Source: Thermoplasmata archaeon
Lineage (GTDB): Archaea > Thermoplasmatota > E2 > DHVEG-1
Length of the DNA stretch: 32,957 bases
Assembly (NCBI GenBank): GCA_014894395.1
Contig: JADBLO010000139.1
Location: 1-32,957 of the forward strand
Direction: 5' to 3'
Shown: positions 8,205 to 16,215 of the stretch, one piece after another
Layout: the number at the start of each line of letters is the position of its first letter
How positions within the stretch are numbered: the first letter of the stretch is position 1
The notes under the pieces: model-generated
The model's input: only the letters and a program-made list of their open reading frames with translations
Told to the model about the DNA's origin: nothing
The model's database searches: none
Translations under genes and position numbers: made by a program

Positions 8205-9812
8205 TTACATCCGGAAAACACCAGGTTTCCAACCAGGTATCGGTGCGTTTAAGGATGCAGAAATCCCAAGCCCAAGAAGTAATCGGGTATCTACAGGGTC
8301 AATGATACCGTCATCCCAGATACGAGCCGTGCTGTAATAAGGGTTTCCCTCCATTTCATATTTTTTCAGGATCGGATCGGTTAACTGTTTTTCTTCTTTC
8401 TTGGTCATTTCAATGCCTTTCCGCCAGAGCTGATCCCGCTTCACCGTAAGAAGCACGGTTGCTGCCTGTTGACCGCCCATGACCGAGATACGAGCATTCG
8501 GCCACATCCACAGTTGCCGCGGGCCATACGCCCTGCCACACATCCCGTAGTTGCCTGCACCAAACGACCCTCCGATGATGACGGTGAATTTAGGCACCTG
8601 GGCACAGGTTACCGCAGCGACCATTTTTGCTCCATCCTTGGCGATCCCGCCAGCTTCGTATTTCCTGCCAACCATAAACCCGGTAATGTTCTGTAAAAAA
8701 ACAAGAGGTATTTTTCGTTGGCAACACAGTTCAATGAAATGGGTTCCTTTCAATGCTGATTCAGAGAACAGTACACCATTATTTGCAAGGATTCCAACAG
8801 GGTATCCCATGATCCGGGCAAACCCACAGACCAATGTTGTTCCATAGAGCGCTTTAAACTCATGGAACCGCGATCCATCGACGATGCGAGCAATAATCTC
8901 CCGTACTTCAAAGGGCTTCCGCGGGTCTTTTGACAAGATCCCATAGATTTCTTTAATATCGTACGCTGGTTCTTCTGGTTTTTTAATGTCCAGATGGGTT
9001 TTCTCAGGTCGATTCAGGTTCTCAACGATATTTTGTGTGATACGGATTGCATCACTATCATCGAGAGCATAATGGTCTGTAACACCACTTTCCCGACAGT
9101 GCGTGTCAGCACCGCCGAGTTCTTCTGCAGTGACTTCTTCACCTGTTGCTGCTTTGACAAGAGGAGGTCCTCCAAGGAAAATAGTTCCGGTTCCTTTCAC
9201 AATCACGGTTTCATCAGACATTGCTGGTACGTATGCGCCGCCAGCGGTACATGACCCCATCACAACCGCGATTTGCGGAATCTCCATGGACGACATCTTC
9301 GCCTGATTATAAAAAATCCGTCCAAAGTGCTCTCTGTCAGGGAATACCTCATCCTGCATCGGCAGAAAAGCGCCACCAGAATCAACTAAATAAATACACG
9401 GTAGATTGTTTTCCATAGCAATTTCTTGTGCACGAAGATGCTTCTTAACCGTAATCGGATAATAGGTACCACCGGTGACGGTTGCATCGTTTGCAACAAT
9501 CATGATTTCCCGGCCATGGATAATACCTATTCCAGTGACGATACCTGCGGCTGGCGCCTTATTCTCATACATATTATAGCCTGCAAGGGTATTGAACTCC
9601 ATGAATGGTGAATCAGGATCGAGAAGCGCGTCAATACGTTCCCGTGCAAGCATCTTATTGCGAGACTTATGAAGCTTTACCGCCTCATCACCACCGCCTT
9701 TAAACGCAACTGCAATCTTCTCTTTCATATCCTTTGCTAGTGTCTCATAATGAATGAAGTTTTCTTTGTATTCCTTACTCGAAGTATTAATTGTGCTATC
9801 AATAATTTCCAT
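8205..9812 (-). CDS. mccB: methylcrotonyl-type acyl-CoA carboxylase, carboxyltransferase subunit
   Basis: The protein of 535 residues has the two crotonase-fold halves of a biotin-dependent carboxyltransferase. [16 protein letters not shown] (near 189) and the following [15 protein letters not shown] and LGGADTHC segments are very like methylcrotonyl-CoA carboxylase beta. So are [16 protein letters not shown] and [16 protein letters not shown] in the second half. It would transfer carboxyl from carboxybiotin to 3-methylcrotonyl-CoA in leucine breakdown. Geranyl-CoA or another acyl-CoA is a possible alternative. Its ATG lies 1 nt after the carrier-protein stop, and the ribosome binding site GAGGAGGAA is formed by the last three Glu codons of that gene. 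The biotin carboxylase and carrier genes lie directly upstream. Confidence 0.93.
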   Translation of the reverse strand: MEIIDSTINTSSKEYKENFIHYETLAKDMKEKIAVAFKGGGDEAVKLHKSRNKMLARERIDALLDPDSPFMEFNTLAGYNMYENKAPAAGIVTGIGIIHGREIMIVANDATVTGGTYYPITVKKHLRAQEIAMENNLPCIYLVDSGGAFLPMQDEVFPDREHFGRIFYNQAKMSSMEIPQIAVVMGSCTAGGAYVPAMSDETVIVKGTGTIFLGGPPLVKAATGEEVTAEELGGADTHCRESGVTDHYALDDSDAIRITQNIVENLNRPEKTHLDIKKPEEPAYDIKEIYGILSKDPRKPFEVREIIARIVDGSRFHEFKALYGTTLVCGFARIMGYPVGILANNGVLFSESALKGTHFIELCCQRKIPLVFLQNITGFMVGRKYEAGGIAKDGAKMVAAVTCAQVPKFTVIIGGSFGAGNYGMCGRAYGPRQLWMWPNARISVMGGQQAATVLLTVKRDQLWRKGIEMTKKEEKQLTDPILKKYEMEGNPYYSTARIWDDGIIDPVDTRLLLGLGISASLNAPIPGWKPGVFRM

Positions 9813-9813
9813 A

Positions 9814-10305
9814 CTATTCCTCCTCTTTTTCTATCTCAGCGGTGAGTTGGCCTATCTCAATCTGATCTTTTTCTTTAAAATAAACCTTCTTGACTTTCCC
9901 ATCATACGGGGCGCGTATCAGATATTCCATTTTCATTGCCTCGATTACCAGGATAACATCATCTTTCTTCACCTGGGAACCTTCCTTGACTTTGGCATGG
10001 ACAACAGTTCCTGATATAGGTGAATTCAGGTCACCTTCTTTTTTCTCTGTCTTTTTCCTCCCGGTAAGTTCGATGCGTTTTACTTTAAAGATGCTCCCAT
10101 CAATAAATACGAATTTGCTGTCATCTCCCTGAGAGATGACACTTTTAATTATTCGGGAACCAAGCTGTATTGAAAGTTGTCCGGGTTTTACCTCTGTAGC
10201 AGTGACAGTGTACTCGTTGTTATCATAGGTAATAAAAAACTGGTTATCTCTGCGTTCCACCGTCACATTGTACACATGAGTATTATGCTCGTAGTTAATG
10301 AACAT
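9814..10305 (-). CDS. accB: BT plus biotin carboxyl carrier protein (separate half of MCC alpha)
   Basis: The 163-residue protein contains a beta-rich N-terminal region (1-80) that corresponds to the BT domain linking biotin carboxylase to the transferase in methylcrotonyl-CoA carboxylase. A charged linker (RKKTEKKEG) follows, then a biotinyl domain with EAMKM and biotin-accepting K125. In most bacterial and mitochondrial MCC this region is the C-terminal part of the alpha chain. Here it is a separate gene. The frame can extend to an ATG at 10344, overlapping the carboxylase gene, but the ATG at 10303-10305 lies 2 nt after its stop and gives a normal BT start, with GGAGG a little upstream. 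A biotin protein ligase must act on it, and none is in the window. Confidence 0.9.
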   Translation of the reverse strand: MFINYEHNTHVYNVTVERRDNQFFITYDNNEYTVTATEVKPGQLSIQLGSRIIKSVISQGDDSKFVFIDGSIFKVKRIELTGRKKTEKKEGDLNSPISGTVVHAKVKEGSQVKKDDVILVIEAMKMEYLIRAPYDGKVKKVYFKEKDQIEIGQLTAEIEKEEE

Positions 10306-10307
10306 GG

Positions 10308-11804
10308 TTACAGCCCCATCCTCCAGCGTCCCACATGCTGCCAAGGGGAATGCGGATCTGCCTCTTTATATCGAACAAGCTCTTGTCTTTGTGTGTGCAA
10401 CGAATCATAAACCGCAAGCGCAATGATTGCATCCAGGGGGAGTCCTTCTTTGGTAACCAGCCAATCCTTAAAATAATCATTGATAAAATGGGTAGTAATG
10501 TTACCTTTTCTAAACTCAGGATGCTCAAGAACCTTCTTTAAAAACGAGATATTCGTCGTAACACCTAACACAACGTAATGAGAAAGAGCCCAGATCATCT
10601 TATTGATACTTTCCTCCCGGTTTTCACTGTTCACGGTTAGTTTTGCAAGCATCGGATCGTAGTACGGGCTGACATGGAAGTTCGTCTCAACACCGGTATC
10701 ATTCCTGATGTTTGGTCCTATTGGAAGCTCTACTTTTTCAAGGGTTCCGATACTCGGGAGGAAACCATTCGAGGGATCCTCTGCGTAGATACGACATTCC
10801 AAGGCATGACCACGCTGGACCAGGTCATTTTGTTTGAAAGTGAGCTCCATGCCGCTGGCGATACGCAACTGCCATTTCGCAAGATCAACACCGGTGGTCG
10901 CCTCCGTAATCGGATGCTCAACCTGCAGACGCGTGTTCATCTCCATGAAATAGAAATTTTGTTTTCCATCCACCATAAACTCGATCGTACCCGCGTTTGT
11001 GTACCCAACTGCTTCCGCGGCAGCAACCGCTGCCGTCCCCATTTCATCACGCAACTTCTTCGTCATCACTGGCGAGGGTGTTTCCTCGATGATTTTCTGA
11101 TGCCGACGTTGAATGGAGCATTCACGTTCAAACAGATGAATCACGTGACCATGTTCATCAGCAAGAATCTGAAACTCAATATGACGTGGTTTGTCGATAT
11201 ATTGTTCAAGGAAAACAGAATCATTGCCAAACGAGGATTTCGCTTCTCGTTTCGCACTCTCAATAGATTGCTCCAGCTCAGCTTCCGCGTGAACAACCCG
11301 CATTCCTTTTCCGCCACCCCCCGCTGTTGCCTTAACTAACAGGGGAAAACCAATCTTCTTCCCTTCTTTGATTAAAGTTGAAAGGTCTTGCTTTACTCCA
11401 TGATACCCAGGGATCACCGGGACATTCGCACTTGCGATCGTTTTTTTCGCTTCAATTTTATCTCCCATCAATCGAATAACTTCTGGAGTCGGCCCAATGA
11501 ATTTTATATCAGAATCAGCGCAGGCTTTTGCAAAATCAGGGTTCTCTGCAAGAAATCCGTACCCAGGGTGAATCGCTTCTGCGCAAACGTTCCGTGCGCT
11601 TTCAATAATTTTTGCGATATTCAAGTAACTTTCTGAAGGGGTAGGATCTCCAAGGTTGACAGATTCATCCGCAAGCTGGACATGTGGTGAATGACGATCG
11701 ACTTCTGAATACACGGCAACGGTTTTAATGCCCATCTCCTGACAGGCTTTGATGATCCGAACAGCTATCTCACCACGATTTGCGATCAGTATTTTCTTAA
11801 ACAT
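10308..11804 (-). CDS. accC: biotin carboxylase subunit of acyl-CoA carboxylase
   Basis: The 498-residue enzyme carboxylates biotin with ATP and bicarbonate. It opens with MFKKILIANRGEIAVR. The ATP-grasp glycine loop GGGGKGM is at 162-168, and MEMNTRLQVEHPITE near 286-300 carries metal-binding and catalytic residues. It ends HSPWQHVGRWRMGL, a segment that in MCC alpha stands just before the BT domain. The chain therefore stops exactly where BT would begin, and BT continues in the next gene 2 nt later. A GAGGT ribosome binding site overlaps the stop codon of the upstream hydratase gene, 5 nt away, so the string is tightly coupled. Confidence 0.95.
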   Translation of the reverse strand: MFKKILIANRGEIAVRIIKACQEMGIKTVAVYSEVDRHSPHVQLADESVNLGDPTPSESYLNIAKIIESARNVCAEAIHPGYGFLAENPDFAKACADSDIKFIGPTPEVIRLMGDKIEAKKTIASANVPVIPGYHGVKQDLSTLIKEGKKIGFPLLVKATAGGGGKGMRVVHAEAELEQSIESAKREAKSSFGNDSVFLEQYIDKPRHIEFQILADEHGHVIHLFERECSIQRRHQKIIEETPSPVMTKKLRDEMGTAAVAAAEAVGYTNAGTIEFMVDGKQNFYFMEMNTRLQVEHPITEATTGVDLAKWQLRIASGMELTFKQNDLVQRGHALECRIYAEDPSNGFLPSIGTLEKVELPIGPNIRNDTGVETNFHVSPYYDPMLAKLTVNSENREESINKMIWALSHYVVLGVTTNISFLKKVLEHPEFRKGNITTHFINDYFKDWLVTKEGLPLDAIIALAVYDSLHTQRQELVRYKEADPHSPWQHVGRWRMGL

Positions 11805-11809
11805 GATAT

Positions 11810-12592
11810 TTACCTCGTCCAGTTCGGTTTTCGTTTCTCCAGGAACGCGTTGATCCCTTCTTGGCCTTCTTTGGAAACCCTAAGCTCTGAGATTTTTTCC
11901 ACCGTAAATTCCTTAAATTTTTTTATATCCATCTCTATAAAATTATTAATGAGGTGTTTGACTTCTTTTATCGCGTAAGGGCCTGATGAGCGAACTTGTT
12001 CAACACAGGAATTCACGATATCGTCGAGTTTCTCAGAGGGAGCAATGAGATCAATTAATCCAATTTTATTTGCCATAACCGAATCAAAGCGTTCACCTGT
12101 AATAAAGAGACGACGCATATCTGCTGGTGTCATTCGTGGTGCGACAAATGTCGAAATCACTGCAGGGATAATCCCGAGTTTCACCTCGCTAAATGCAAAC
12201 TGTACCTCAGGAACTGTAACTGTTATATCACAGACAGCAAGGAGTCCAATACCCCCTCCAAATGCATGACCGTTGATCCGTCCAATCACTGGTTTCGGGC
12301 AGGAGTAAATCGTTTCATACATGTCAAGAAGAAGATGGCTATCTTTTTTATTTTCCTCCTTAGAATAATTCACCATTCGTTTCATCCATGAAAGGTCCGC
12401 TCCAGCACAAAAGGATTTCCCACTCCCGGTAAGGATAATTGCAGCTACTGAATCATCAGTAGTAAGCTGTTTGAAACAGCTGGTTAGTTCGTTCATAAGC
12501 ACGTCGTTCATAGCATTATGAACATCTGGTCGATTCAATGTAACAGTTACAACATCGTCTTTTTTTGTATAGACAAGGGTTTCATAGTTCAT
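11810..12592 (-). CDS. enoyl-CoA hydratase, LiuC/methylglutaconyl-CoA hydratase-like
   Basis: The 260-residue crotonase-family protein has the oxyanion-hole motifs FCAGADLSWMKRM (61-73) and GHAFGGGIGLLAVCD (108-122). SEVKLGIIPAVIS (135-147) carries E136. Gly116 stands where classical enoyl-CoA hydratase has its first Glu. As I recall, bacterial LiuC-type methylglutaconyl-CoA hydratases show the same Gly, and they share the SEVKLGIIPAVIS pattern. With the carboxylase genes directly downstream, the likely reaction is 3-methylglutaconyl-CoA plus water to HMG-CoA. The start is backed by GGGAGGT, 6 nt before the ATG. A TATA-like TTTATGTA about 50 bp upstream suggests that an internal promoter may drive this gene and the carboxylase string. 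Confidence 0.9.
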   Translation of the reverse strand: MNYETLVYTKKDDVVTVTLNRPDVHNAMNDVLMNELTSCFKQLTTDDSVAAIILTGSGKSFCAGADLSWMKRMVNYSKEENKKDSHLLLDMYETIYSCPKPVIGRINGHAFGGGIGLLAVCDITVTVPEVQFAFSEVKLGIIPAVISTFVAPRMTPADMRRLFITGERFDSVMANKIGLIDLIAPSEKLDDIVNSCVEQVRSSGPYAIKEVKHLINNFIEMDIKKFKEFTVEKISELRVSKEGQEGINAFLEKRKPNWTR

Positions 12593-12683
12593 CCTGTTAC
12601 CTCCCCTCGGTATTGTATCGCACTCATAGGAACTTGATACATAAAGGTTTCCATAATTTTATCGACAATTGCCGATTTCTCCT

Positions 12684-13466
12684 CTATTTTCCTTTGAAAG
12701 CTGGTTTTCTCTTTTCGACGAACGCGGTGACACCCTCAGTGAAATCCTCTGTGCCTGCCGACCATGCGGCTGTTTTGCTCTCCAACTCCAGATGCGAAAT
12801 CATATCGTTATCCAAACTTTTATTAATCAACATTTTAGCCTTTCCAACAGCTATCGGTGGGAGCGTACGAAAAGCGGATACAACATCCTCAACAGCAGCA
12901 TCGAGTTTGTCAGCGTCAACAACCTTGTTTATCATACCAAGTTGATATGCCTCTTCTGCGGTAAACGTCTTCGAAGTCAAAATATACTCACAAGCCCGCT
13001 GATATCCAATTAATTTTGTGACAAACTGTGTCCCACACCCTGGCGCAAGGCCGATGCCAATAAACGCGGTACTCAGTTTTGCATCCTTCACCGCGATAAT
13101 GATATCGCATGCAAGGGCAAGGGAGAGACCAGCGCCAAACGCTGCCCCGTTCACCGCAGCAATCACCGGTTTTTCCATCGTTCGCATCTCAATGACACAT
13201 CGATGAATCGCCCGCGTCAGATCCCTAAGGAACCGTGATTTATCCTTAGCAGCATGCATCTCTTTAACATCGCCACCACCACAGAATCCTTTCCCAGTTC
13301 CCTTGATAACGACAGCCCGAACCGCATTGTTCTTGGCAACATCCTGGAGAGCCTCGTACAACTCATGGCCGAGTTTCATATCAAATGAGTTCAGTCGATC
13401 TGGACGATCCAAGGTAATATAAGCGACCATATCCTGGATTGTGACATTCAAGGTTTCATAGTTCAT
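12684..13466 (-). CDS. enoyl-CoA hydratase/isomerase family protein without the usual Glu pair
   Basis: The 260-residue crotonase-fold protein is a paralogue of the next gene. Both begin MNYETL, carry the oxyanion motifs (here FCGGGDVKEM and NGAAFGAGLSLALACD) and end in a KRKP-containing tail. Where classical hydratases carry two catalytic Glu residues, this one has Ser115 and Phe135. The IGLAPGCGT stretch also lacks the Asp seen in PaaG-like isomerases. Hydratase activity is therefore not assured. Isomerase, thioesterase, lyase or structural roles are possible. An upstream ATG at 13493 lies inside the TATA-like palindrome CATTTAAATG. The ATG at 13466 follows GGGG closely and matches the paralogue start. 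It is separated from the LiuC-like gene by 91 bp. Confidence 0.85.
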   Translation of the reverse strand: MNYETLNVTIQDMVAYITLDRPDRLNSFDMKLGHELYEALQDVAKNNAVRAVVIKGTGKGFCGGGDVKEMHAAKDKSRFLRDLTRAIHRCVIEMRTMEKPVIAAVNGAAFGAGLSLALACDIIIAVKDAKLSTAFIGIGLAPGCGTQFVTKLIGYQRACEYILTSKTFTAEEAYQLGMINKVVDADKLDAAVEDVVSAFRTLPPIAVGKAKMLINKSLDNDMISHLELESKTAAWSAGTEDFTEGVTAFVEKRKPAFKGK

Positions 13467-13490
13467 AGTTCCCCAAGAATCACTCGAAAG

Positions 13491-13500
13491 CATTTAAATG
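13491..13500 (-). promoter_or_regulatory. TATA-like box for enoyl-CoA hydratase-like gene
   Basis: CATTTAAATG is its own reverse complement and lies about 25 bp ahead of the preferred ATG at 13466, so the transcript would be leaderless or nearly so. Confidence 0.4.
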
Positions 13501-13517
13501 TTAAGAAGACAGAGTTT

Positions 13518-13523
13518 AAAAAA
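13518..13523 (-). terminator. T-run after P-type ATPase
   Basis: The minus strand has six T starting 7 nt past the ATPase stop codon, within the 64-bp gap before the hydratase-like gene. It is a simple archaeal U-tract candidate. Confidence 0.35.
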
Positions 13524-13530
13524 GATGTTC

Positions 13531-16134
13531 TTACGATGATTTTAAGTGTTTTTTCTTTTTTCCTATACCAAACAATTTAAACCAGGAGACACACACAATA
13601 CCAACCAAAGCAGCGAATAGAAAATCAATAGGAGACACCGCCGAAAAATGGAAGAGATTCTGAAGAAGAGGAACAATAAGAATTAATACAAGACTTAGAA
13701 ATGCACCAGCAATGACGCACCATAACGCCTTATTTTTCGAATTGAATGTTTTAAGGAGACTCCTGGATCCAGAAAGATTGACGAGGATCAGCATAATATT
13801 TGCAATGACTAGTGTTGCAAATGAAAGAGTACGAGCTTTATCCACATTTACAAGATTTCCATTATTAAACCAGAGGAACACACCAATGACAGCAATAAGA
13901 ACACTGAGGCCTTGTACAAAACTGTAAGAGAAATTTTTCCGTCCAAACAACCGCTCCTTCAGATTTCTAGGAGGACGATCCATAATATTTTTCTCTTCCG
14001 GCTGAGCCTCAAACACTGTGGAGCACGCGGGATCAATAATTAATTCAAGAAACGCAATGTGAGCAGGCAACAATACCAAAGGAAACCCCATGAGAATAGG
14101 AATCAGCGCCATCCCTGCGATAGGAACATGAACAGAAAAAATATAACTAATAGATTTCCGTAAATTATCAAAAATTCTTCTCCCCAACCGGACCGCCTGA
14201 ACAATCGATGAAAAATCATCATTCAACAGCACAATTGCTGAGGATTCACGGGCAACATCAGTTCCTCGCTCACCCATCGCAATACCAATATGTGATGATT
14301 TCAACGCAGGCGCATCATTGACGCCATCCCCAGTCATCGCCACAATTTCTCCATTTGCCTTGAGGGCATCAACAATCGCTAATTTCTGTTCAGGAACCAC
14401 TCGAGCGAAAATATTAACAGTTTTAATTTTCTCGCGAAGTTCCTCTGAGCTCATCTGTTTAAGTTCAGAACCCGTGATAAAGTCATCAGGGTTTTTCAGA
14501 CCGATTTGTCTGGCGATATGCTGGGCGGTACCTGGGTAATCTCCGGTGATCATAATAAGTCGCATACCAGCAGTATAACATTCTTTCAAAGAAGGAGCAA
14601 CCGTAGTACGAACAGGGTCGACAAACCCAAGTAATCCAACAAAGTCAAACTCGAAATCATGCTGTTTATCAGGGAGTGAATCTTCTGGAAAACTTGATTT
14701 TGCTACCCCGAGAACTCGAAGGCCCTTCTCCGTCATTTGTTTCACAGATACGTGTAATTCTTTTGTTTGTTCTTTGCTGAAATGACATAAATCTGCGATA
14801 GCTTCCGGTGCTCCTTTTGCAGCGATAACATGTTTTCTTTTATCGGCGGATTCCCAGACATTCGAGAGAGCCAACAAGTGTTTTGAGAGCGGATATTCAC
14901 GAATCAGCTTCCAATGATCATGAATATGTTCTGTGTCAGAAAGAAACTTTTCAGTCGTGTTTTTAATTTCTTTTTCAATAGGATCAAACGGGTCTTTTTG
15001 ACTCGCTAAGTACCCAAACTCCAGTAGATCATGAAAGGTCTCAGGTAATGGTTTGATTCCATTTTTTTCTAAATCAAATGAAGTCTCCTTGGCAAAAAGA
15101 GAGCTTAAGAGCATTTTATTCATGGTTAAAGTACCTGTTTTATCGACACATAAGACTGTGGCAACCCCCAGCATTTCAATTGCACCGGTATTTCGTGTGA
15201 GGACATGCCGTTTGGACATCCGCCATGCGCCTAAGCTTAAAAATATCATAAGAACAACAGGAAACTCTTCTGGAAGGATCGCCATACTTAAACTTAGGCC
15301 TGCGAGAAACCCCTTGGTCCAACCATCAGGCTCGTTACCATGCATAATACCATAGACGATTATCACTATACTACAAAGGATCAGTCCACCAATCGCAAAA
15401 TTTTTCACGAGGCGAGAAGTTTCTTTTTTCAGCAAGGTTTCTTCAGGTTTAATTTTCTGTAACGCTTTACCGATTTTCCCCATTTCTGTATGACTACCAA
15501 CACCGGTCACCCGGGAGATTCCATGACCCTGAACAACAAGGGTTCCGGAATAAATAAAAGGTAAATCATCGCCTCCAGGCTGAGTAAAGGAGGCGACACC
15601 ATCCCACTCCGATTTTCGCACCGCGAGGGATTCACCAGTAAGGAGTGATTCATCAACCAGGAGATTAGAAGAAAAAACAACAACCCCATCAGCAGGAACA
15701 CGATCCCCTTCTCGTAGAATTATAAAATCATCTCTGACAACTTCTCGTCCAGGTATTCTCTTTTGCTGTCCATCTCGGATAACAAGTGCACGGGGACTTG
15801 AAAGGTTTTTTAGTGCTTCTAAAGCACGTTCTGTTTTTCGTTCCTGATAAAAAGTGATACCAACGACAACAAAAACGAAGATCAATAACATGATTGCGTC
15901 TTGTTTTTCCCCAAGAATAATATAAATGAGGCCCGCACCAATTAAGAGCAACAACATGGGCTCAAGGATGACATGAAGTAAAATGACCAGAATATTTTGT
16001 TTTTTCTGGGAAGGAAGTTCGTTATAGCCTTCTTCTCGGAGTCGTTTCGCAGCTTCTGCCTCGGAAAGACCTGTTATCGTCTCAATACCTTGAACTTTCG
16101 GCATGCCATTAGAGGATGATTGTGATGTTTTCAT
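13531..16134 (-). CDS. P-type (P2-like) cation-transporting ATPase
   Basis: The membrane pump of 867 residues has an N-terminal cytosolic tail, actuator TGES (166-169), phosphorylation DKTGTLT with D331, KGAPE in the nucleotide-binding domain, MTGDGVNDAPAL at the hinge, and about ten membrane segments. The M4 motif is PEEFP (288-292) where calcium pumps have PEGLP. M6 reads LELIIDPA, keeping one Asp. M5 (FSVHVPIAGMA) lacks the Asn/Glu pair of the two-site calcium pumps. The ion is therefore uncertain, and Ca, Mg, Na or proton transport cannot be separated from sequence. It is a single gene with its own TATA-like box (16164-16170) and no ribosome binding site before the ATG. A nine-C run lies in its core promoter or leader. 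Confidence 0.93.
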   Translation of the reverse strand: MKTSQSSSNGMPKVQGIETITGLSEAEAAKRLREEGYNELPSQKKQNILVILLHVILEPMLLLLIGAGLIYIILGEKQDAIMLLIFVFVVVGITFYQERKTERALEALKNLSSPRALVIRDGQQKRIPGREVVRDDFIILREGDRVPADGVVVFSSNLLVDESLLTGESLAVRKSEWDGVASFTQPGGDDLPFIYSGTLVVQGHGISRVTGVGSHTEMGKIGKALQKIKPEETLLKKETSRLVKNFAIGGLILCSIVIIVYGIMHGNEPDGWTKGFLAGLSLSMAILPEEFPVVLMIFLSLGAWRMSKRHVLTRNTGAIEMLGVATVLCVDKTGTLTMNKMLLSSLFAKETSFDLEKNGIKPLPETFHDLLEFGYLASQKDPFDPIEKEIKNTTEKFLSDTEHIHDHWKLIREYPLSKHLLALSNVWESADKRKHVIAAKGAPEAIADLCHFSKEQTKELHVSVKQMTEKGLRVLGVAKSSFPEDSLPDKQHDFEFDFVGLLGFVDPVRTTVAPSLKECYTAGMRLIMITGDYPGTAQHIARQIGLKNPDDFITGSELKQMSSEELREKIKTVNIFARVVPEQKLAIVDALKANGEIVAMTGDGVNDAPALKSSHIGIAMGERGTDVARESSAIVLLNDDFSSIVQAVRLGRRIFDNLRKSISYIFSVHVPIAGMALIPILMGFPLVLLPAHIAFLELIIDPACSTVFEAQPEEKNIMDRPPRNLKERLFGRKNFSYSFVQGLSVLIAVIGVFLWFNNGNLVNVDKARTLSFATLVIANIMLILVNLSGSRSLLKTFNSKNKALWCVIAGAFLSLVLILIVPLLQNLFHFSAVSPIDFLFAALVGIVCVSWFKLFGIGKKKKHLKSS

Positions 16135-16141
16135 TGATGAA

Positions 16142-16150
16142 GGGGGGGGG
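16142..16150 (-). repeat. nine-base G/C homopolymer in ATPase promoter
   Basis: Nine consecutive G on the plus strand (C on the coding strand) lie 8-16 bp before the ATPase ATG. They fall between its TATA-like box (16164-16170) and the expected transcription start. Such a tract is slippage-prone and is the longest G run I noticed in the window. Confidence 0.6.
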
Positions 16151-16163
16151 AACTAGCTGCCTA

Positions 16164-16170
16164 GATATAG
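16164..16170 (-). promoter_or_regulatory. TATA-like box for P-type ATPase
   Basis: The minus strand reads CTATATC preceded by an A-rich stretch that could serve as BRE. Transcription would start near 16140, giving a leader of only a few bases. This agrees with the lack of a ribosome binding site. Confidence 0.45.
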
Positions 16171-16185
16171 GTTTTTTGATTTGTC

Positions 16186-16215
16186 AAAAAAAGAAGAAGA
16201 GATGAGTATCTCGTC
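16186..16215 (-). terminator. hairpin plus T-tract terminator after C25 peptidase
   Basis: Directly after the peptidase stop codon the minus strand reads GACGAG-ATA-CTCATC, a six-pair stem with one G-T wobble and a three-base loop. TCTTCTTCTTTTTTT follows. The layout looks like a bacterial-style intrinsic terminator, and the T tract alone would suffice in archaea. Confidence 0.6.

Noticed and set aside
10674-11339. Plus-strand open frame of 221 codons opposite biotin carboxylase
   Set aside because: It lies wholly antisense to a clear biotin carboxylase. Its translation has no family motif, and there is no ribosome binding site or promoter of its own.
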